Shown here in pieces: positions 26,501 through 41,500 of a stretch of 64,000 nucleotides of DNA; the first letter of the stretch is position 1, and every line of letters begins with the position of its first letter. This DNA comes from Aplidium turbinatum (taxonomy: Eukaryota; Chordata; Ascidiacea; Aplousobranchia; Polyclinidae). The notes under the pieces are model-generated. The model had not been told where the DNA came from, made no database searches, and saw only the letters and a program-made list of their open reading frames with translations. The stretch lies in the NCBI GenBank assembly GCA_918807975.1, contig OU964919.1, positions 32,557,824 through 32,621,823 of the forward strand, written 5' to 3'. The position numbers and the translations under genes are program-made.

Positions 26501-29500
26501 AGATAGAGATAAAAGTTACAAAAACATTATAAATGATGTTCTAAGCTACAATAAACACACCATTTCCCAAAGAAACTCTAACGGTTTAGCATAGCGATTA
26601 CGGCGTTTGCTGCCTGTGTTAGAAACCAAAGTTCGATTTCGTCGTGGATCACTCACTCTTGTCGGGTGCATTGCCGAGTGGTGAGAGCGCTGGAACGGCA
26701 ATCGAAAGGGTGCCGGTTCGACACCGCTCATGAGCATGCAGCTGTGTCTCTGGCAAGACACTTAAAGGCATGCCTGAAGGTGGACATGAAGATTGGCTTC
26801 CTTGCCTTTCCGTCCACTTAATCTAAATCTTCAATCACCAGGCGTAAGCCTGGATACGACAAACAAAACAAAACAACTCACTCTTTAGTCTACTCTGTGA
26901 TGCATGGGTGGCCGCTTGGCTATAGTACAAGCACTTTTGTTGGATGAATAATAAAGGCATTGCGAAAGGAAGCCAGCAAACACCCGAATATACACAACGT
27001 TGAAATCAAGTCTGAGATATTAGTTACCAAATAAGTTTCAGTAAAATCACCGATGACATGCAACTACAGCTCGAGCAAGATTTTTACCTGACGTTGATAC
27101 TGTTTGTGAAATACTTTCAGATCTTAACTTTGTTTCATGATCTCTTGTTACGATAGTAACTGTCATATTGTACTCTGTATTTCTTTGTAATCCTTTCAAA
27201 CTGTCGGTAATGGTATCGCCTTTTGGTATATCCTTTGCTGCAACAGGGCCGATATGGAATTCAGTTATACTTTTTGTGTCTTGAACAAGTATGTTGTAGA
27301 ATACAAGGCGCTCTACGTTATCAAATGATACTTGAAGTATTGTTCCTGTTGTATCGGTTTCAAGGTTTTCAATGCTATGTCCTGAAAATGAAATATTTTA
27401 GATCTATGTTTACATTTTAACGTATATATTTAAAGAAATTTTAAGTATACAGGATAGTGTAAATTTAGAAAGTCAATTTAAAACCTTCAACTTATTATAA
27501 CCACAGTATGTAGCATAGAATTTGTACTTTCAAAAATAAATACGTTATTAAGACCCACCATAATACTGAAAAAATTCAACAAAAGAACACATGGGTAGAT
27601 AGAAGCACACAGTATTGTTAGTGGAAGAGAGACTTTACCGCATGTAAATACAAATGTCAACCATTTCTAATACGATAGTCCCCGCTTATCAAGCACACCT
27701 CGGGACGGAACAATTCTGCTTTTAAGAGGGAAACAATTCTCTGTCACGCCAATATATTCAGTAATTCCGGACCGGACCAAATTAGGCTTGATCAGCGGGT
27801 AGGCATAATATTCATGGGCTTAATTAGCGGGGACTGCTGTATTTTAAAATGTATTTTTTTTTTAGTTTAAACGTCATCATGTAACACAGACACTACAAGA
27901 CGTAAATAGAAAGGAAATTAATTTAGAAGGAACCCTTTCAGAATTTTATACTGTAGTGCGTTTGAAAGCAAGAGAAAAATGTGAAAAACATATTATTTCA
28001 AGTAATGAGCAAGAGTTGCGAAAGTAGTTGCGTTATGCGGTGGATACATAAAACTTTCGAAAATTGAGTATAGGCCAAACAAAGTATTCGAGACAAAATT
28101 AAATTACGAGAATGTTTCCAACCGTTCCAACACAGTGATGAAGCTGTTTACAGTTAAAACTGGCGTATGCCAAGAGAAAACAATGTACATAATTGCAGTG
28201 ATTATTAGATCTTCAGTAACTATTAATAGTTGCTACTTAATGCGCATTGAAAAAAGACAACAAACAAAGTATCTAGAATTGTTTTACCCACAGCAAGCAT
28301 AGTCCTTACTTGTTGTGAAAGTCGATGGATTTGAAAAAGAAGAAAATGCTATTGAAGTATTGGATGCTTTCACTTGGATTCGAACCTGAGTGTTGCAAAT
28401 CGTGTTTTGTGGAAGATCTTTGATCAAGGCCGACTCCATTGTGTCAACACTGACGGATGTGCGAAATCGATTTTCACATGTCACTGCAAAAAATAAGTTT
28501 ATATTTTGATAAAGTGCTTTAAGAAAAATATTGTCAAGTGTATGCTATATCAATTACACACTTTCCAAAATAGGCTAACTGTTGATTGAGGGTGCAGAGA
28601 AAAAAAAGTCACGTAAAACGATTATATGACTTATGAATATAGTAACCGATGTCTAGATTACATTAGCCTAAAACAAAAAGTTGATAATGCTTAAAGTTAA
28701 ATAAAGAAAAAAAAAATCACTGGAATTAATTCTGGCATCCATTGTTTATGAAAGCTTGAAACAACATTGTACTGTACTTTTGCTACACAATAATTATATA
28801 TTGTTGTTATTTTAAGACAAAATACCATACAAACAAACCGTGAAAAACTGCTTGAATAAATGGTCGAGTGTCGCTGAAATTGTAGGTAATGAAAGCAGAT
28901 GTTTTGCTGACACCAGAGGCTTTAACATTTTCGGGTGTGCTTGGTGGTATAACTGTACGGAAAAACAAAAGAAATCGAAAACAGCAACAGGAAGACACAA
29001 AAACAATAAGATCTAGTAAACACACGCATGTGCAGTTAATAAAACAACTAGTTTGATTATAATCGTACTACATTAAAATGTATGTATGGTCAGACAAAAT
29101 TGGAGTGAATTTAATGTGTAAGGTTATAGTAAGTCTTTTCAGAAAAGTAAACCATTTCTAGAACCTTTTTTCAAACAATGCAGTTCTGTAACAGTGCTTT
29201 TGTAGTTGCAGTAAAATAGCATACTTGGCTTCAAACTCTATTCCCTTTGCTGTGTATTTTATCTTTGAATTTCCATAGCTTGGTATGACTACAAACACTT
29301 AAACACGTTTTTGTTTTAATTTTTAAACACTGTGTTATGTTATTAATTTATTTAATAAACAAATTCACAATTAATTCATTTAATAAACAGATTCCTTTTA
29401 TGCAAATTTTTGCCAAACTGGCAAATCACTGTCTTTTAAACAGAATGTCTACAAATGAATGAAAAGCAGTAACAATAAAGTTATAATAACGTTGCATAAA

Positions 29501-32500
29501 AAATAACAGGCTATTATCAACAACAATAATACAATACGGGAATGTTACAAAGTATAAATAAGATACACATCACACAAGATGCAACGCTATTAGGAATTAT
29601 GAGACCGCTGGAACTTTCTTTCAGCACCAACATTCTTTTATGTTTGGGATAATTAATGCTATGTTTTGCAGTTTTGTTGTTTGTTTTGTAAAACAATTAA
29701 AACATAAAGCGCAAAAAAATATTTGTGAACATAAAATGTATGGATAAAAAAGTGAAGTGGTCCTATAATTTCTGACAGCACTGTTTGAAAAATATTTAAA
29801 AATTTGCAAAAACAAGAAAGGTTTATTTTTATATGAAATGTTCCTTAATTACAATTCTTCAAACAAAAAAGTGAGATTTTTACTTTCATTTCTACTAAAT
29901 TGCGAGTTGAAAATGTAATTTAGGTTTTTGGCAAGGCAGTATTTTAAGAGGCTATATGTTTAAAGGAAAAATGCCTTTAGAGAGAAAAAATTTGATGTTT
30001 GAGTAAATATACAATCAAATTATATTAAAAGCCAACGTAAAAAATGTAGAGTAGCAGAACGGTTCTTCCAGTTACGCAGAAGTGAAGGAAGAAACCAAAC
30101 TAGAGTTAATTTTTATAATTATAGTTAACAACTAATGGTGGTTAATTTGCAAAGTGCAAGCCTATACGGTCACACAAATAATTTATGTTGATAAATCTAC
30201 AAACTTGTGACAGGATTTGAGAAGCTTGCTGATTCTGAAAATGCACTTGATACGTCAGTTTCTCCAACTGTTGCGTCGATGCTGTCCGTGATTCCTTCTA
30301 TACTTCCAACAGTACTTCCTTGCCTACAACAAGAACAGCAATAACAACTATTGAAACATTTCGGAGTTTTATTCTGGCGCCATTCTAACAGTATTGCATT
30401 ATTTTTTTTTGGAATAAAACACCCTGAAGTTAAAAAATCATTTTTATTTTGCTTTTTATACTTAGTTTAGACATTGCAAGTAAATTCAACAAAACTATTG
30501 CTTTTAAATCTATTTGTCAATTTACTTGCTTGCATGTTTCCTTGAATAACTACACAAACTATGAATCCCTTACATAAACGCTAATCTACAAAATTAGCAA
30601 GACACATGTCTTCTGTTGAAAAGATACTGTAGCTTAACTGTGTTTATGGTCCACAATAATACGTACCTAAAAGCAATGAATTCTGCATCAATCAGAGAAA
30701 AGGGGAAACTTTCATTATTGAATTCTCCCAAAAGGGAATTTTTGTAACGAGCTTTCAGTTCAATTGACGCTTGTGAATTGATGTCTTTGTAGTCTTCAAG
30801 AAATTGTTCCGCCAAAAGCGTAGCAGCAAAAAGAAGTTTCACAAAATCTAAAGCAACAAAATACTAAGCCTTCCTTCCAACAAAATATTATCTAAAAAAC
30901 TGTCTGGTTACAAAGTCGCTATGTACAGTTGGAAGCATAGGCTATCATTTAATGATGCTGAATAATTATAAAGTTAGGAAGAGGACCGAAGATTTTTACC
31001 ATATAGTGTAAGCCTAACCATCCCTATATTGTGCACTTCATAAGCAAGACCGTACAGCGTACACCTTACAGTCTGATGAATTGAGTGCACAATAATAGAG
31101 CAATACAACAATTTCTGTTTAATTTAGTATTCAAGAATTTAAAGCACTGCGCACCTAGTTCCAACTACCACAAACATAAAAAACTACTGTAAGCTAAATA
31201 ATTAAAATTAAAATTCGTATTAAAATTCGTACGCGGAAAGCACGTCACTGGCTATCTTAGCCCCGTGCTAATTAATCGCTAATAACCGGCGCTATGAAAA
31301 TCAGAGAGCCAAATTATTTCACAAGATAATAGCCATGTGTTTCTGCATATAGAAATTAAATTTTTACCCAACAAATTTCTTGAAATAACTTGTTTGAAAT
31401 AAAAAAACGTCGAAAAGTCGTTTTTTATTCTAATTTTCCGAAAATACCTTCAAAATTGACCTTTTTGAATTATAGCATAGAATGCTAAAGTAAACAAAAA
31501 ATTACTTTTTCTCATAAATATAAGGCATTTTTACATTTCAAAGTAATTGCACTAACATTTAAATTGCACTAACAAATATATATAACTAGTATTGCACGAA
31601 AATGTCTAACCACCAGAGACGAAATGCTTATTATGAAGGGCAGGAAGGTAGAAAAATGACTAGTTTAGGTTTAGAAAATTTGCAAATAATATAAACTAAA
31701 ATTCAAAAAATTTCACGTTTCTAGCATAATTCCTTCTATGAGATTTTTTACTACTAGAGTGGGGCGTCCTCATAAAGCCCCGTGTCGCTACAGATAGGGT
31801 TAAATAATCGAGCCACAGAGCAACGACTGTACGGTTAGATTATCGTTTCAAAAGGAAAACACGTTCTTCATTAAATGTGCGGGAACTTGTGGGCTACTTA
31901 CTTTGGTGGAGTGAATTTATCTGTTGTTATAGCGTCATTTCATGCAATTGCTTTACTGTAATGCTTTTGTGTTGAGCGTTGAATTTGTAGCCTAACACAG
32001 ATAAGTTGCTACAAAAGATCATCTGAAGTAAATAAGTATATTCGTTTAACTAAAATGTTTTCCACCTGTTTTAACAGCAACTGAAGGAGTGAAAAACGGA
32101 TCTGCAATAGCTTTGCTGGTATTTGTTATTCGAGAAACTCCAACAGATACATTGTATTCCGTATTTGGGTTTAAACCACAAACAGTTAAAGTCGCTAGAT
32201 TCGTTGATCGTAGTATAGACTTGTTGCGTGTGACTAAGGACACCTGAAACAATAAACAAACATTAATGTAGATTAGTGGTGCTCAACCTGAGTCTGCAGA
32301 CCCCATGGGGTCCGCGAACCGATTTCAGAGAGTCCGTGAAAGTTTCCGAGTCTGCAGCATGATTGATAACTTACGAAAACTTACGAAATTTAAAAATCTT
32401 ACGAAATCGATTTTTAAATAACTTACGAAATTTAAAAATCGATTATGCTTTATTTGTGTATTACAGTAATTCTCAAACTGTACGTCGCAAAGCACTGGTG

Positions 32501-35500
32501 CGTCGATTAAAATTTGAAAAAAAAAAATCACACAAAGATTTGGTTTCCAAACTAAAAAAAATCATATCAATGAGTTAAATCTTTCAATAAGATTATGTTG
32601 GCAATGTTCAACTTAAATTCTTTTAAGACAACGGATTATTGATCAATGCTTACAAAATGCAAACGGTTGATCATTTGATCATATATGCCAACTTATAGCT
32701 TGGCTCATAGCATAACTTCGTCAATATCATCACTCGTCATAAATACGTCGCGAGTTCAGCAAATTCTTCTAAGTGCGTCGTTTCGAAACTGATTAAAACC
32801 ATAGAGTTCCAGCTGGACACTAACACTACATATGCCCAATAAGTGCACGTTGCTGAGATTTCTTAGGGAAAATGTCCTGTTTTACTTTTGAGTATGCCAA
32901 AAGGCTATGCGAGAATATATTCCAATAACTGCATTAATAATGAAATATCAAAACTCAATTCTGTTTTTTTCTTACTTCATATAAAGAGTAGGATAATGAG
33001 CTGTCCAGCAGCAATGAGATGCAGGAGTCTGAAACAGCAAGCACCTGTGGCAGAGAGGTGAGTGCTGGCTTGGCTAAAACAACAATATGGTTGTAAATTT
33101 CTTGAAAATAATTTGATGTGTACAAATCTTTGAAATGCAAAATTGTTAAAAAGAGCTGAAAATGATTTAGGTTACATTTTTCCAAGTGAACAACTGCTTC
33201 GAAGACCGCAAACCGTGTTTTGAACATGTTGGATAAATATTTGTTAATGGAGTTCCGGCTTAGAAATGAAACCTATTGTAGATAAGAATGTAATGTAAAC
33301 CAACCTGAATGCAAAGAAGCCAATAAGCAAAGCAATAAACGGTTGGACTGATACAACTTCATAAATTTGCAATACATCGCTGATAGTTTTTTTAAGGCCT
33401 CAGAAACTATCTATTTATGGTATGTAAAAAGTAGAAAAATGTTCTTACTCTCAGGGGTAGACAACTCAATTCAAATGGTAAGAGGTAAAAAGGAGATTTC
33501 TTTCTACAAAGTGAAGAAATCTTATCCTCTAATGCATGCTTTGCAAACACATAATTTGGTTTGAAAGTCAGATTGGCGGAACCGTTTTAGTTTGTTTGTA
33601 ACTTTGGCATAAATCTGACTTGAGCTACTATGGACTTGTGGTGATACTTTGTTGAATTCCACTTTGTTGTAATCGTAAACTATTAACTAGTAGCTTTTTT
33701 TTATTTTTCAATAAAAAAAAACAATTAAAATTTTGGTTGCATATTGCCAAAAAAACCTGTTTTTTGTATTTCTATAATTAAAGATCTCACTACCTGTAGC
33801 CACTAGTAATTCTGAAATAATGCTTTTGAGTATTCCTAATGGATTTGCTGATTCCGGTGAAAAAGCTTTAACAGTTATACGATATTCAGTTCCTGCAGTG
33901 AGACCAACGAATTGATAGTTCATGTTATCAGTCACGTTGACAGATCTTCCATCAGGGTTGATTGTGAGAGTGTACATATCTGCACCGTTGGATGGTTGGA
34001 AGGTGATGTTGATAGATGTTTGTGTAATTTCTGTAAAGTTTAATTCCGTTGGAGCATCAGGAGCTGAAAAAAATGATAAAATTATGAAGTTTGTTGACAA
34101 CTTCTGAGACATTGCATGGCGCAAATATTGTAGATTAATTCAAACGAATTCAGATAACAAATTAATTCAAATATCGATCGTTTCAACCCCTGTAATCTAG
34201 GGCAAACATGATTAAAAATCTGTTTTTTTAACTATTTATAGCTAGAATGCATTTCGCTGATTTAGTGTTCCTATCATCTTCATAAAACGTATTTTGCAAT
34301 GTTTATGCGTACGGTATGTATGTTTCGTATATTTAAGGTAAATGTACGACAAAGTCAAATAACAATATTCAATCCTCTTCAGTTCAACTTTATATTTAGT
34401 GTAGTAAAATTTGCAGCACTCCAGTTAATGCAGTAATTCAGCTTAGAAAAATGTTAAAATTACTGAGGTACAAATAAATTTAGTTTACGAGCAGTAATAT
34501 CAACAATTTTGGTTCAAATTATGAAGGGAATTATGTCATAAAGCGGAGAGACAAACGCTAGGGTTGTGTTGAGGTTAGGGTTTAGATTTTGGGTTTTAGG
34601 TTGTAATAGGTTTGAGGAAAAGAATATAGAATCACTGCAAAATACTACAAAATATGGGCAAAAAAAGGTACAGGCGGTATATTGAAAGAGAATAAGTACC
34701 GACCGAGCAATGCTTTTCAGTACCATAGAATAGTTTGCACCAAACACAGTGTCACCATGGTAACTGGATTGACTGAAGGAATCTTTATTCTCGAAGTGAA
34801 AACTTCTTTGAAGGCAAAACCCTCGCATTTTTATACAGGCCTTGAACTATAGACGCATTTACCAAGATTGACAAAGTGAAGCTTCCACTTGTTGCTAAAC
34901 TGTTGTTGCCTTTAAATTCAAGGTAGTCCTACAGATGAATGTAGAGCTGTCTTTTTACATCAATAGCCTACGTACTTCATAGGCTATGTTGTCACTTAAG
35001 AGTATATCAAAGTTTATTTTGCTGTTTTTTCAATCTTATTTGGAGTGTGTAGGAAACACACATTTAGCAAACAACCAAACTTTTTATCTCTTTTGAAGAA
35101 ATGTTTTGTTTGATATGTAAATACACCAACTAAACATACTTAAGCTAGTTTACTTGTTGCGTATTCCGATATACAGTAGATGAAATTATTATTAACAAAC
35201 ATAGCAATCAAATTCAATCAAAATGCATGAGGATCAATTTGTCGTTAATCGTGAAAGGTGAACTGAACAGGTTATGCATTTTGAGATTGAATATGTTGTC
35301 TCTTGAATTCTAATGTCCAGCCTTGAATTCTAATTCTAATGTGGTGCTCAGTAATTAATCAATTACTTGGTTTGATCCTAGTTTATTTATTTTTCTTCTG
35401 CCTGTGATAGTTTTAGTAGGCCTATAAGAAAATTGTCTGCTCGTATCAAACAGCACACTCAAGCAGAAAAACTGCTGATTAATCTTATGATTAAGACAAA

Positions 35501-38500
35501 CAGCATCGTTTTCAAAGTTATAATTGTTCTAAAAAAAGATTGGAAAAAATGTAAATCGGTAAGGCGTAGTGGTCAGAGGTGCACAGGAACAAGATCCGGA
35601 ATCTTATTGTTTTTCACCTGGTCCAGACCGGATCTTAATCTTGCTTTTTTAAACGAATCGGGATCCGAATCCTAAATTTTCATGTTTTTTTACTTTGTGC
35701 AGAAAGAAAATGTTTTTAAGGAGCTTCCGGCAACATTTCCAAACTCAGGAGAACTTTTTAACCACTGCGTTTGTGGCAACATTAAAATTTTGGTCAGGTC
35801 AAAGTTGATGTTAAGATCATAGTTCTTCCAAATTCAAATCATTAGTTTTGCTTTTTCCATTTTCATTCCAATATGCATTGAAAATGTTTAATGTTAGAGC
35901 GATAAACATGCATGGGTTACAAGGTAGGCTATTTGGCTTACAATAAGTTTTATTTCATTATTAAGCTTACTACAGCCTACATTTTTTAGTTTGCTATGCA
36001 CCGAATAGATATTTCAACAACCATAGTGGTTGTGTCATGTGGTAAGCTAATATGCATTTGAATGAAGAAAGATAACATATTACAAGTCAGGATGCTTGTT
36101 ATGTAGGGACCAAAAGTGCTATAAGTTATGATCAATTATGCATGGTGTACATAGTAGGCTAAGCAGGGCATCATGCACCTACTGAGTAGGCCTAATAAGC
36201 TACTGAATTTGATAAATCCATTTCGTAAACGACTTTTACAAAAAGGTGAATTTTTCTTGTGGTGAAATAGTTGTATTATAAAGTTTCAGACGTAAAATTA
36301 CTTCGGATCTGTTTCGAATCCGAAACTGAGATATCTAGAAATAGCCGGATCCAGATCAGATCCTGATGTCAAAAAGTAAAAATAGGATCGGATCAGGATC
36401 CTAAAAATCTTGGATTTGTACATCTCTGGTAGTGGTATCTACTTTAAACTCAGCGTTGCGGAAAACTAAAAAAAACGGTGACATAGAAAATTTTGCTGCC
36501 GAAAAATACAAATTAGGTTATCACAATCTGAAATGAATTGTGCCTTTGAAGTGGTGAAGAAACACTTTGAACAGTAAACTATTGAAAGCTCTAATGGCGT
36601 AACTATTCACATCATGATATTTTGCCATTCGCCAAAATAAACCTATAGCCAAAATTAACTTGTTAATAACGTCATTTCATGCCCACCGGTTTGAAACTCC
36701 AAATGTTGATCTCCGCTGTCTCCGCTTGAATTTCTTGTTCTCACTGCAAAAACATATTTAGTTCCTGGAAGTAATCCGAAGAATTGATGCGATGTTTTTT
36801 TGCCAACGTCATGATTGTCAAGTACAGTTTCGTTTACCAGAAACAGCCCAACAAGACTCGAATTGACCTCGCCACCAACCATCCAAGCAATCTTCACCGA
36901 TGTGGCGTTGGTGCTTTGTACAGTCAAATTGGAAGGACTTTCAGGTGCTGAAAAATCAATTTTAGGGTTTAAAATTTATATGCCGGATTTGACAACATAC
37001 CCGTAAAAATCGTATTTGTAATGGCTGTGCTCTTTTTAAAATCTAAAACAAAGTTGGAATCAAAATATGGATCTCACACTATTAATCAGCAACATTGCCA
37101 CTGATTATGGTATATTAAACTTATGCTCACCATAATTAAACCACGTAAACAATAAAGTATTTCAAAAACTTGTTACCTTTTTTGATATAATTAAATTTTT
37201 ACAGCTCTCATCATTTAATTTATTGTAAAGCGCAATAATATCCATAATATTTATAATAACATGTGTTTCGTTTTATTATAGGGATGAATTTTGTTACGAA
37301 AAAGTTAAATACTCTGCCTTGATAAGCGGATGCAATTTGAACACACACATCATTGTCATTCAAAACATCAATTCAATACCTTCTTTCTACGCACTTATAC
37401 AGTACCGGTTAAGCATGCGAAAATTCTGTAAATATTATAACAATGTCAATGACATGTAATAAAAAATATTGACCTGAATCACTACATCTTGCTCCTGAAA
37501 ACCCATTAGGACATCTAAAAAAACATACATCGTTTCAGTTTTTTCTACCGCTTTTAAAAAGGCAAGTAACACATTAAGCCTTTTTAAACGTTTTTCAATA
37601 CTTATGTTCGAAACATATTTTATAAGATACAATTGTAATAACAACTGAAACGATCTTTTGCTACAAACTTTCATGCGGTACGGTGTCATATGTTTTTATA
37701 GTCAGGTGTAATTTCTAGTCGCTTTCTTGAAGTATGCCCAAAAGAGCCTGAAGAAGCTTATTGTTTCATCTTCCTTAATTATAGTTTAAGGTACTTTTCC
37801 ACTAACAATATAATATTTTGTATTTTTTAGTTTCAAACAATTAAGCCTTTTACATTACGCGTCTTACATGCATACTGGTTTTCCAACCGTCGCAGTTTCT
37901 AGACAGGTAGCTCCATTTTTACAAAAATCCGTCAAACATTGCGCTGCAAAATAAATATACAGTATGTATTGTTTGATACAACAAGAAAGGAAAAACGATT
38001 GTCTAGAAATTAGAAAATGAAGTCTAATACACGATAGTTTCCAATATACGGAAGTTTTGAATTAGTTGCAGCAATATAGGACATGCTTGCAAAAATGTTT
38101 AGAAAGTTATTGATGCAAAAATAATTACTAAACAACAATGTTAATGAAACTGATAATCAATTGAGAAGTAGTTAGCAAATGAAAGAAGTTTAAACATTTT
38201 AGCTCTGAAAATTACAGATTTTTAACTTACGTATACAAACTCCAGTAACATTGGTAGTTCCTCCTATGCACTGGCATACAAACGAGCCTTGTGTGTTCGT
38301 GCAGTTAGCGTTTGGACAGGTGGAGTTGTCTTGACATTCATCAATATCAATGCACGTCAAACCATCACCTTCAAAGCCAGTCTTGCATATGCAAGAAACC
38401 GGTAATGTCGACAGATCACAAGTTGAATTTAAAGGTTCTGGAAAAATATGCAAGGTTTTAGATGTAAGTTTTACTTTTCAGAATTAAAAGCTTCGGGAAG

Positions 38501-41500
38501 ATGAAGACGGTTTTGATAGAATTGGAAATTTACAACGTTATAAGAGACACACATGTTTGAGGCAGAAGAAGTTGTAATATTTTGTGATGAAGTACCTTAC
38601 TCTAGTTTAACTTTGTCTCCGACAATACCATGTTCGTTTAGTTTTGCAAGCCAAATTCTAATTACAGATACTTTGCATGATGTCGTTTAGAAGTGAACGT
38701 CTTGGCAACGTGAGTCTTTTTTTTAACGTTAGCCCACGTGTTTATATCAGGCTTTCTTACACAAAACACATGTCGATATTTGGCTTAGACCAATCTATAC
38801 ATGTGGATGGTTCTATTATTGTAAACTTGACGACATTGCGCGATTTAATACTTGATATTTTGATGTTGTGTTCTCCTTTTGGCAATTATTTGGGAATTTT
38901 GATGGTGTGGTAAATTCTATTTCTTCTTACAAACCCTAGACTACTGTAGTTCATTAAATGTTCTCCAAAATGGATAATTTATTAGTAACTGTATTTTTTG
39001 TGAGGAAGGGTGTGGGACACTTTACTGTCTGTCTACAGAAGCACTACGATATGTAATAATATTTACTCAGAAACTTTCCAAACAATGGTATGCCCTACCT
39101 TGGCATTCATTTACACCGTCTCCTCCAAAGCCATTTGGACACTCACAGGAAAATGATCCTGGGTTGTTGATGCAGTTTGCAACAACAACACAATTATTGC
39201 TTTCCTCAATACACTCATCAACATCTAAGCATGTCTTAAAACCGTCTCCAGTATACCCGGATGTACATATGCAGCTGAATAAACGATACTGGTTTAATTG
39301 AATGTTTTACCAATTTTGGAAAAAAGTTACTGGGATGAAGTTTTAGCATACCTCTTGAATTAGTAGTTAACAATTCAGATGATCAACATTGCACACATCA
39401 AAAATTGCCAAACATATGGTGAAATTGACTAAACATTTGATCCATTTGTTTTCAAAATGTCGTTTGGCCTACGCAATCTGGATGCATTCCTCATAAAACT
39501 TTACAAAACACAAATTTTAAACGTTTTGGAAGTGCAAAGATTATCAAGCGAAAATCAAGTTTACATTTTTCAAAAATAATTCTTCTATATGTTATTTCCA
39601 GACTAAGTTAGGGTCAGACCAACCAGTGTAACAGATTTAACTCATACGAGTAAACAGTTTTGCCGAATTCTAATAGTAACGAACAAAATAGTGTCAAGCA
39701 AAGGGAAGACTATTTACACTGTTGTAGCAATGATTCTATTAAAACCATTAGCTCTATTTATCGCAGCTAGGTAAAAACTTTCAGATCTACTGTTAGTGAA
39801 AAAAGGTTTTGTTTCAATTATTTGTCTTTCAATGTGAATTAATAGTATAAACAATTTACCTTCCTTGATATTCAAGCTCACACAGATATTATTCAGTAAC
39901 AATTATACTGCTTCAATGTCAACAAGACTTACTTGAAACTTCCAACTACATTGCTGCAAGTAGCCTGGCTATTACAGTTATCTAAGGCAAATTCGCATTC
40001 ATCCACGTCAATACAAAACAAACCATTGCCTAATAATGAGATCAGGATTAGATAAGCATTAAATTAGCATTACAGCACCTTTTTCATCTGAAGTGTTGAA
40101 GATTTTAAAAAACTACCTCATACCATAGAAACATGAAACCTTCTGAAATGATCAAAGAATAATAAATCTTCGAAATACTGTAGAACATAATAAGTATTTA
40201 TACCTTAAATTATTTCAGATAAGTTATTTACTAAGCAATCTAAAAAGCTTCTGACGTAATCCTTGTTGGTTTCATTTTCAAAAAGTAGAAGTCATTACGT
40301 CAACCACGCATAGTTTGATTAACTGTTGGGTCAAAATAAATAGGACATCAGTAAATTTCAGCAAAGTAATCGAAGTTACTTTTAAGCAATGTCAAGTAAT
40401 GTTGATAATAATCAAGAAAAGTTTATGAGGTAAAGTTACAGCAGGCGTATTTGAATTAATTTCTGGAACTTTATTTTACAACAATTTTTCTAATGTCCTT
40501 GTGAGTGATGTACTGTATGTTACCTGTATTTTTGAAGTTATACAAAATACGCATGAAGTCAAACATACCAGTAAAGCCTTGTGTGCAGGTGCACGTAAAA
40601 GAGCCAGGAACATTCGTACAAAAGGCACTTTCCTCACAAGGATAGCTTAAGCATTCGTTTATATCTAAAAACAGTATCGCATTCAACAACTAAACGCAAT
40701 GAAGGAATTATCAATTTTGTATTGTTTAAAATCTTTGGATCAATGATTTTCAACCGGTGCTACGCGGACACTCGTGTTTCGTGAAATCAGGTGTTTCACA
40801 ATAAATTTATTACTTTGACTAGTGTTCCATGGAACCATGGTCGAAAATCTGCCCCAGATATCCCATTGAGAAAAATTAATAGTGAAAATTTTTTGTTGTG
40901 TTGTTTATTTTTACATCATTATAAAATTTTGTTTGGAATCGCGCAAGATAATTTTAATGCATAAAGTGTTCCATGGCTAAAGATTAAAATAAAAAAGGTT
41001 AAAAAGCGCTGGTTTAGACTACATAACTAGTATTACACACATTGGTCACCGATCTACTTCTACCGTACATTGGTTTTGCGTATTAAGAATGTATTCCCTA
41101 TGCATGTTTTTAAAAATAATTTTCAAAATAGTCAAAACAGTTTGGTTAAGCTCAGTGCTCTGCTACTTTCTTCATGCTTTGTATGTTTTGTGCTCTGCCA
41201 TATTTCTCTGGTCATGTCAGTGTGATACAATGTTTTCTAGCACTTCAGCACATATGAGTTACTAAACAAAATCAAATGTTGTTTTATCACCAATTTCTCA
41301 GTGACTGGTAATTTGCTATAAGTAAATGCACTGCTAAAAGTACTGTATAGCCACACCCACAAAAACAAAATTTCCATTTCCAGTACAGTGTATCTGACAT
41401 AGCAATAACAATCGAAACATCCCTCATTGTTATTGCACGTACCATTTACATCACAAATATCCATGTTTTCAGCAAATTTGTCAATGTATGCGCAAAGTAT

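Noticed and set aside
18965-26750. tRNA genes
   Set aside because: Box-A and box-B motifs are present, but the acceptor stem and anticodon arm are not, and a common tail follows; these are SINEs.
26546-26761. Minus-strand frame of 71 codons over the SINE
   Set aside because: It is the antisense of the SINE and its tandem head; no protein expected.
34540-34625. Telomere-like TTAGGG text
   Set aside because: Only scattered GGTTAGGGTTT-like words within ordinary intron sequence; no tandem run.
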